Translations under genes and position numbers: made by a program | Part shown: positions 59,500 through 64,000 of the stretch, piece by piece | How the letters are laid out: each line of letters opens with the position of its first letter | How positions within the stretch are numbered: the first letter of the stretch is position 1 | Notes under the pieces: model-generated | What the model was told of the DNA's origin: nothing | What the model saw: only the letters and a program-made list of their open reading frames with translations | Databases searched by the model: none | NCBI GenBank assembly: GCA_963785075.1 | Contig: CAWATW010000010.1 | Location: 124,001-188,000 of the forward strand | Length of the DNA: 64,000 nucleotides | Direction: 5' to 3' | From: JAOUGY01 sp963785075 | Lineage (GTDB): Bacteria > Actinomycetota > Acidimicrobiia > Spongiisociales > ZC4RG35

Positions 59500-61020
59500 T
59501 CAGTTCTCGAGGAGCAGGAAGAGTTGTCCGCCCTGGACCACTTCGGGGGTCCCTGGTCTGAAACGCTCGATCGACGCTGCCTGCACGTCGCCCACGAGCA
59601 CGGTGCTCGACGCACCGAGGAGATGGGTCACGTCGAGGATGCCGGACGTCTCCCATGTGCCGAGCTCCGGCGAAGGGCGTGCCTGGCCGGACGGCACGGC
59701 CGAGCCGTCGACCTCGGCGATCCGGCTGTAGGCGCCGTCCTTCGGGCTCAGGCGCCAGATCGAGGCGTCGCGGCCCGACTCCGATCCGAAGGCCCCGACC
59801 TGCGTCGCCGGATCCTCCTGGACATAGAGATACCCGTCGTCGGCCCAATCGAGGTTGTCGGGCGAGCGGATGCCGAAGTCGCCGTAGTCGTCGGCGTCGT
59901 GAAGGATCGTGAGGTCGGCTCCCACGGTCGTAGGACGACCGGTCTCGACGGCATCGATGTCGACCAAATAGATGGTGCCCCAGTCGTCCGAAGGGTGGAT
60001 TGCACCCCGTCCTGTGGAGTTGAACGCCACCAGGCGTCCGTCGGTGGGCGAGGTTGCCACGTCCTCCGGACGGGAGAACATGAAGGCGCCGATTGCCCTG
60101 GCCTCGGAACGCAACTCGCCTGCCGACTTGTACGTCCCGTCTGTGTGCGCTGCGTCGATCTGCACGAATCGACCGCCAGTGCGGCTTCCGGTGCCGTTGA
60201 ACTCCTCGGGTGTCGTCCCGGCGTCTGCGATGTACACGTAGAGCTGACCATCGACCAGACCGTTGCGCTCGAGGAAGTTCCCGCCTTGCACCTTCTCTCC
60301 GAGATAGAGATACATTGGGGCAGGAGCGTTGTCGTCGCCGAGAACGAGGCCGGTCGTGTTGCTTCGACCCGTATCGATCGCCGAGACGTTCTCCCACGAA
60401 CCGCGGCCGAGGTCTGGTGCGGCCCACATCTCACCGGTGGCGACGTCGAGCGCCCACTCGGTGCCTTCACCCGCCTCCTCTCCGACGAAGAAGATGTCAT
60501 CTACGAACCCGGATTCCCCGGCCGCGTAGCCCTGGGCCGAGCAGAGTCTGCTCAGACCGCCAAAGCTCAGGTCCTCGGCTCCGTCCACGATGTTGTGCTG
60601 CGACGAGCCGTCGTTGTCCTCGGGCCGACCATAGATGGTGTCAAATGCGATTCCGGCCGCCGTGATCTCGAGCGTCGCCTTGTCGAGCGTGAACGTGGAT
60701 ATGCGAGCGCCGTCGAGCTCTGCGCCGTTCGCCAATCGGTATGTGGACCCGGTGCCCACCGTGAGTTCGTGGTTCACGAGGAGTTCCAACGTGTCGCCCC
60801 GGTCGAATGCGGCGATTCCGTCGAACCTACCCACCGGCGTGTAGTCGCCCGATGACTCGCCGACCGTGAAGAGCACGCGATAGCTCCACTCGTCTTCCGT
60901 GGTCATCATTGTGCTTGCGCCATTGCCTTCCGGAGGAGCGACGCTCATTGCATAGATCGCCAACGCGGCGGCCAGGCCCACCCCGGGTACGGCCACCAGC
61001 CGGCCTCTTCCCTTCCTCAT
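59500..61020 (-). CDS. Secreted DUF839 / PhoX-like beta-propeller phosphatase family protein
   Basis: 506 residues with an N-terminal hydrophobic export segment (about 9-26, VAVPGVGLAAALAIYAMS). The PhoX/DUF839 pattern is visible: LLVNHELT, the Arg/Glu-rich FSRPEDVATSPTDGRLVAFN and SPDNLDWADDGYLYVQEDP. PhoX enzymes are calcium-dependent alkaline phosphatases; whether this paralogue keeps the iron-binding Cys and activity cannot be judged. No Tat twin-arginine motif is evident. Neighbours (Amt, DmdA-like) suggest nutrient acquisition in a poor habitat. Confidence 0.75.
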   Translation of the reverse strand: MRKGRGRLVAVPGVGLAAALAIYAMSVAPPEGNGASTMMTTEDEWSYRVLFTVGESSGDYTPVGRFDGIAAFDRGDTLELLVNHELTVGTGSTYRLANGAELDGARISTFTLDKATLEITAAGIAFDTIYGRPEDNDGSSQHNIVDGAEDLSFGGLSRLCSAQGYAAGESGFVDDIFFVGEEAGEGTEWALDVATGEMWAAPDLGRGSWENVSAIDTGRSNTTGLVLGDDNAPAPMYLYLGEKVQGGNFLERNGLVDGQLYVYIADAGTTPEEFNGTGSRTGGRFVQIDAAHTDGTYKSAGELRSEARAIGAFMFSRPEDVATSPTDGRLVAFNSTGRGAIHPSDDWGTIYLVDIDAVETGRPTTVGADLTILHDADDYGDFGIRSPDNLDWADDGYLYVQEDPATQVGAFGSESGRDASIWRLSPKDGAYSRIAEVDGSAVPSGQARPSPELGTWETSGILDVTHLLGASSTVLVGDVQAASIERFRPGTPEVVQGGQLFLLLEN

Positions 61021-61081
61021 TTGCTCAAACCACCTGTGGTGTTCGCTGTCGCTCGACCCTCTGCCGGCGCCGGCGAGGGCA

Positions 61082-62197
61082 TCACGAGATGAAGGGGATG
61101 GTCGTCACCGTTGCCGTGCGACGATCGCCCCACTCGGTCGTGACCGTGACCTCGGTCCCGGGCTCGGTCGTGTCCATTCGGAGCATCGTGAGGGCGATGT
61201 TCCGTTCGAGCCTTGGCGAATGGGCGGCGGCGCGGACTCTCCCGACGTGTGTGCCGTTCACATCGACGGGCCACGGGTGAGCGTTGCCTTCGAGGGGCGG
61301 CCCGTCCAGGAAGAGCCCAACGAGTTGCCGCCGGGGGCCACGCGCCCGGATCGCCGACAGTGCGAGCTTCCCGACGAAGTCGGTCTCCCGATCGACATCC
61401 AACCACCGCTCGAGCCCGGCCTCGTAGGGATCGGTGTCCCATTCGGTGTCGGCGCGAAACGACAGCAGGGCGCTTTCCACTCGTTCGATGTAGTTCGGTG
61501 CGCCCGGGCCGATGCCGAAGGGCTCTCCGGCGTCGGCGACGAGTCCCCAGAGATCTGTTCCTCTCGTGTGGTCACACAGATACAGTTCGAAACCGCCCTG
61601 CTTCGACCAGCCTGCCCGGCCAACCCACATCGGAATCCCGTCGACCTCGGTGAACCGGTACTCGAAGAAGTGGATGCTCCGCACCCATTCCCCCAGGAGT
61701 CGCGCGATCGTGTCTTCGGCTCGAGGGCCCTGCACGGCCAACGGTGACACGTCGGGTTCCTCGACGGATGCATCGAAACCTCGTTCGAACGCGATCGCCC
61801 GACACCACAGCAGCATGTCACCGTCGGCGATCGAGATCCACCAGCGGTCCTCGGCCACGCGCAGCACGAGTGGGTCGTTGATGAGACGACCGTCGTGATC
61901 GCACATCGGCATGTACCGGGCTTGTCCGACCCGTGTGGATCTGACGTCGCGTGCGCTCAGGTAGTCGACCAGGCGCCCTGCGTCCGGGCCCGACACCTCC
62001 ACCTGGCGCTGAGCTGCGACATCCCACATCGACACGCCTTCGATGAGGCGCCAATACTCGGCCGGGGGATCGCCATACGACGTCGGCATGTACATGTGGT
62101 TGTAGATCGAGAACTGGGTCACGCCTGCCGTCACCGTGGCGTCGAAGAACGGCGACTTGTGGACTCTCGGCCCGATCGACAGCGAGTACCGACTCAC
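61082..62197 (-). CDS. dmdA: DmdA-like tetrahydrofolate-dependent demethylase (GcvT family)
   Basis: 371-residue glycine-cleavage-T-fold protein. Several phrases are those of dimethylsulfoniopropionate (DMSP) demethylase DmdA rather than GcvT: FSIYNHMYMPTSYG, SMWDVAAQRQVEVSG, INDPLVLRVAEDRWWISIAD, GRAGWSKQGGFELYLCD and PNYIERVESALLSF. DmdA passes a methyl group from DMSP to tetrahydrofolate, giving methylmercaptopropionate. No dmdB/C/D genes are adjacent. Paralogues acting on other methyl donors exist, so the substrate is likely but not proven. GTG 62197 with AGGAGGT upstream; GTG 62200 is the alternative. Confidence 0.75.
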   Translation of the reverse strand: MSRYSLSIGPRVHKSPFFDATVTAGVTQFSIYNHMYMPTSYGDPPAEYWRLIEGVSMWDVAAQRQVEVSGPDAGRLVDYLSARDVRSTRVGQARYMPMCDHDGRLINDPLVLRVAEDRWWISIADGDMLLWCRAIAFERGFDASVEEPDVSPLAVQGPRAEDTIARLLGEWVRSIHFFEYRFTEVDGIPMWVGRAGWSKQGGFELYLCDHTRGTDLWGLVADAGEPFGIGPGAPNYIERVESALLSFRADTEWDTDPYEAGLERWLDVDRETDFVGKLALSAIRARGPRRQLVGLFLDGPPLEGNAHPWPVDVNGTHVGRVRAAAHSPRLERNIALTMLRMDTTEPGTEVTVTTEWGDRRTATVTTIPFIS

Positions 62198-62234
62198 CAC
62201 CGCACCTCCTCGACGAGAGCGTAGATGTCGCGCA

Positions 62235-62270
62235 CGGGAAGGGCGGAGCCGGCCGGCTCCGCCCTTCCCG
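62235..62270 (-). terminator. Perfect 36-bp palindrome after amt
   Basis: CGGGAAGGGCGGAGCCGG followed by its exact reverse complement, 18-bp arms and no loop beyond the centre. It lies between the amt stop and the dmdA start. No T tract, so termination strength is uncertain. Confidence 0.6.
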
Positions 62271-62292
62271 TCATCGAAGAGACGCGTGGTCG

Positions 62293-63651
62293 TTACGAGA
62301 TCGGATCCAGGGTCCGGGGATCGGCGATCTGCTCCATGAACTCGGGGTAGGCCGCCGTTCCGTGCTCGATACGGTCGAGGCCTGCGATCTCTTCCTCCGC
62401 CGGGACCCGCAGGCCGACGGTGGCGTTGATGACCCGGAACACGATGCTCGACGTGATGAAGGTCCAGGCCACGATCGCAAGCGCGCCGAGTGCCTGCACA
62501 CCGAGGAGACGGACGCCACCACCGTAGAACAGACCGTCACCACCGACCGAGTCGAACAGGCCGACCGCCAGGAGTCCCCAGATGCCGCAGACACCGTGTA
62601 CCGAGATTGCTCCCACCGGATCGTCGATCTTGATTCGCTCGAAGAACACGATCGCCATCACGACGATGAACCCGGCCACCAGACCGATGACGATCGCAGC
62701 GAAGTTGCTCACGTTGGCGGTCCCCGCCGTGATCCCGACCAGTCCGGCCAGCGCACCGTTGAGCGTCATGCCGGGGTCGGGGCGACCGAACACCGGGTAG
62801 GCCCACGCGGTGACCATCGCCGCCAGCGCTCCGGCAGACGCCGCCAGCGTGGTCGTGGTGACGACCGACGCGAAGTCGGCGCCGACCGCGGCCAGCGTGG
62901 AGCCACCATTGAAGCCGTACCAGCCGAACCACAGGATGAACACACCGAGCGCGCCCAGCATGAGGCTGTGACCGGGGATCGGAAGCGGCTTGCCGTTCTC
63001 GTCGTACTTGCCGATACGGGGTCCGAGGACCATGACGCCGGCGATGGCGGCAACGCCACCGGTGAGGTGCACGAGACCCGAACCGGCGAAGTCGACAAAG
63101 CCGAGATCGGTGAGCCATCCCTGCCCGCTCCATGCCCAATGCGTGACGATCGGATAGATGAACCCGGTGATGAACGGGGTGTAGATGAGGTAGGCGGAGA
63201 ACTTCGTGCGCTCTGCCATGGCCCCGGACACGATCGTGGCCGCGGTCGCTGCGAACACCACCTGGAAGAACCAGGACGGGCTCTGTGCAGTGTCCGAGAG
63301 GAAGAACGCATCGCCGATACCACCGTAGGCCAGGAACCCGCCGAGGGTGCTGCCGCCGTAGGCGAGGCCGAATCCGACCGCCCAGTAGACGAGAGAACCG
63401 ACCGCAAAGTCCATGAAGTTCTTCATCACGATGTTCGCCGTGTTCTTGGCCCGGGTGAATCCCGCTTCGACGAGAGCGAAGCCCGCCTGCATCAAGAACA
63501 CCAGGATTCCGGCCATGACGATCCACAGCGTGTCGACCGACAATGCAACCTGTTCGACGGTTGGCGCCTCCTGAGCGAGCGCGGTGCCGGCCAGCGGTCC
63601 AAACAGCGCCATTGCCGAGAGTACGACCAGCGCTCCTGTTCTCTTCCTCAT
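62293..63651 (-). CDS. amt: Ammonium transporter
   Basis: 452-residue Amt/Rh channel. A signal peptide (MRKRTGALVVLSAMALFGPL, cleaved after ALAQ) precedes 11 membrane segments. Key features: FALVEAGFTRAKNTANIVMK (the Amt N-terminal signature), the channel His in LVHLTGGVAAIAG, FGWYGFNGGST, and the second pore His in AISVHGVCGIWG. ATG at 63651 behind GGAGG. No glnK (PII) gene follows on the downstream side, where dmdA lies; upstream is aceK. Imports NH4+/NH3 under nitrogen limitation. Confidence 0.95.
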   Translation of the reverse strand: MRKRTGALVVLSAMALFGPLAGTALAQEAPTVEQVALSVDTLWIVMAGILVFLMQAGFALVEAGFTRAKNTANIVMKNFMDFAVGSLVYWAVGFGLAYGGSTLGGFLAYGGIGDAFFLSDTAQSPSWFFQVVFAATAATIVSGAMAERTKFSAYLIYTPFITGFIYPIVTHWAWSGQGWLTDLGFVDFAGSGLVHLTGGVAAIAGVMVLGPRIGKYDENGKPLPIPGHSLMLGALGVFILWFGWYGFNGGSTLAAVGADFASVVTTTTLAASAGALAAMVTAWAYPVFGRPDPGMTLNGALAGLVGITAGTANVSNFAAIVIGLVAGFIVVMAIVFFERIKIDDPVGAISVHGVCGIWGLLAVGLFDSVGGDGLFYGGGVRLLGVQALGALAIVAWTFITSSIVFRVINATVGLRVPAEEEIAGLDRIEHGTAAYPEFMEQIADPRTLDPIS

Positions 63652-63806
63652 GCTGCCTCCATGTGGTGTTTGGGGATTCCGAGACGCTATGGGCGGGGCT
63701 TTTCGCCGTCGTTGCCCGTCTGTTGCCGCCTGGAAGCGATCGCGTTTCGGGTGTGTTTCCGTGGCCGGGCGCCGGTGGCGTTCGGGACGCCTACCGTGTG
63801 ATTGGC

Positions 63807-64000
63807 ATGACTGCCCCGCTTTCTGACTCACGCCTCGCCAACATCGCTTCTCGCACGATCAGGGACTCGTGGAGCGGCCTGTCGGACCGTTTTCGCATCA
63901 TCACCCGTCGGGCGAAGCTGCGGTTCGAGGGGCGCGACTGGGAGGGCATGGCCGCCGATCACGTCGAGCGGCTCGATCTCTACTCGCATGTGGCCGAAGA
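63807..64000 (+). CDS. aceK: Isocitrate dehydrogenase kinase/phosphatase, N-terminal part (cut by window edge)
   Basis: The first 64 codons match the N-terminus of AceK: SRLANIASRTIRDSWSGLSD, FRIITRRAKLRFEGRDWEGM and AADHVERLDLYSHVAE. AceK phosphorylates and dephosphorylates isocitrate dehydrogenase to send carbon into the glyoxylate bypass. ATG at 63807; no clear ribosome-binding site. The kinase domain lies beyond the window, so integrity cannot be checked. Divergent from amt. Confidence 0.8.
   Translation, partial: MTAPLSDSRLANIASRTIRDSWSGLSDRFRIITRRAKLRFEGRDWEGMAADHVERLDLYSHVAE

Noticed and set aside
62362..63801. 479-codon frame antisense to amt
   Set aside because: Asp/Glu/Arg-rich nonsense composition; the minus-strand ammonium transporter is certain.

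Overview
The window is high-GC chromosomal DNA (about two thirds G+C by eye) from an actinomycete-like bacterium. Gene content and order point to Actinomycetota: rplY-pth, then mfd - peptidyl-prolyl isomerase - mazG - eno - divIC - DUF501 - ppx, several F420-type luciferase-like oxidoreductases, and many genes that appear to be transcribed leaderless (TANNNT, six or seven bases, start codon). An aquatic or marine member of Acidimicrobiia would fit (DmdA-like protein, Amt transporter, pyrimidine scavenging), but that placement is inference.

Layout. 1-1.45 kb: leftward rpiB-deoC, both with N-terminal helices resembling the encapsulation peptides of bacterial microcompartments; this is probably the edge of a sugar-phosphate microcompartment locus that continues off the left end. 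1.5-12.8 kb: housekeeping and small enzymes (DNA glycosylase, lipoprotein esterase, 6-phosphogluconolactonase), a five-gene run of solute-binding protein, VWA solute-binding protein, membrane coiled-coil protein, EEP nuclease and hydrolase, then rplY-pth, a VOC protein and a YeiB-like membrane protein. 12.8-21.2 kb: glpK, a decayed mazF, pgsA, an epimerase, a 2-hydroxyacid dehydrogenase, an ECF sigma / anti-sigma / membrane protein operon, and two hotdog thioesterases. 21.2-32.7 kb: a MocR regulator divergent from a full operon for uptake and reductive breakdown of pyrimidines (ABC transporter, beta-ureidopropionase, aminotransferase, dihydropyrimidinase, methylmalonate/malonate-semialdehyde dehydrogenase, F420-type oxidoreductase). 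It covers every step except the first reduction of uracil/thymine, for which the F420-type enzyme is a candidate. 32.7-39.1 kb: small genes and several decayed ones (a frameshifted exported protein, an AI-2E transporter remnant, a thioesterase with an in-frame TGA), an APH(3')-like kinase, an AcuI-like reductase and an IMPase. 39.2-48.5 kb: the mfd-to-ppx housekeeping block.

48.5-58.04 kb is a genomic island bounded by a duplicated 21-bp tRNA-Leu(UAA) 3' end. It carries a broken tyrosine integrase next to the tRNA, an IS110 remnant, an AadA-like nucleotidyltransferase, an ECF42-type sigma factor with its DGPF/YCII partner, two IS3-family elements and a tandem pair of tyrosine recombinases, one of them interrupted by an IS. 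58.2-64 kb returns to chromosomal genes: an MFS exporter, a PhoX/DUF839 protein, a DmdA-like tetrahydrofolate demethylase, an Amt ammonium transporter, and the start of aceK (isocitrate dehydrogenase kinase/phosphatase), cut by the window edge.

Several coding frames carry single frameshifts or a stop (mazF, exported protein, AI-2E remnant, thioesterase, island integrase, IS3 orfA). Most sit in mobile or decaying sequence and look like true decay; isolated ones could be assembly errors.
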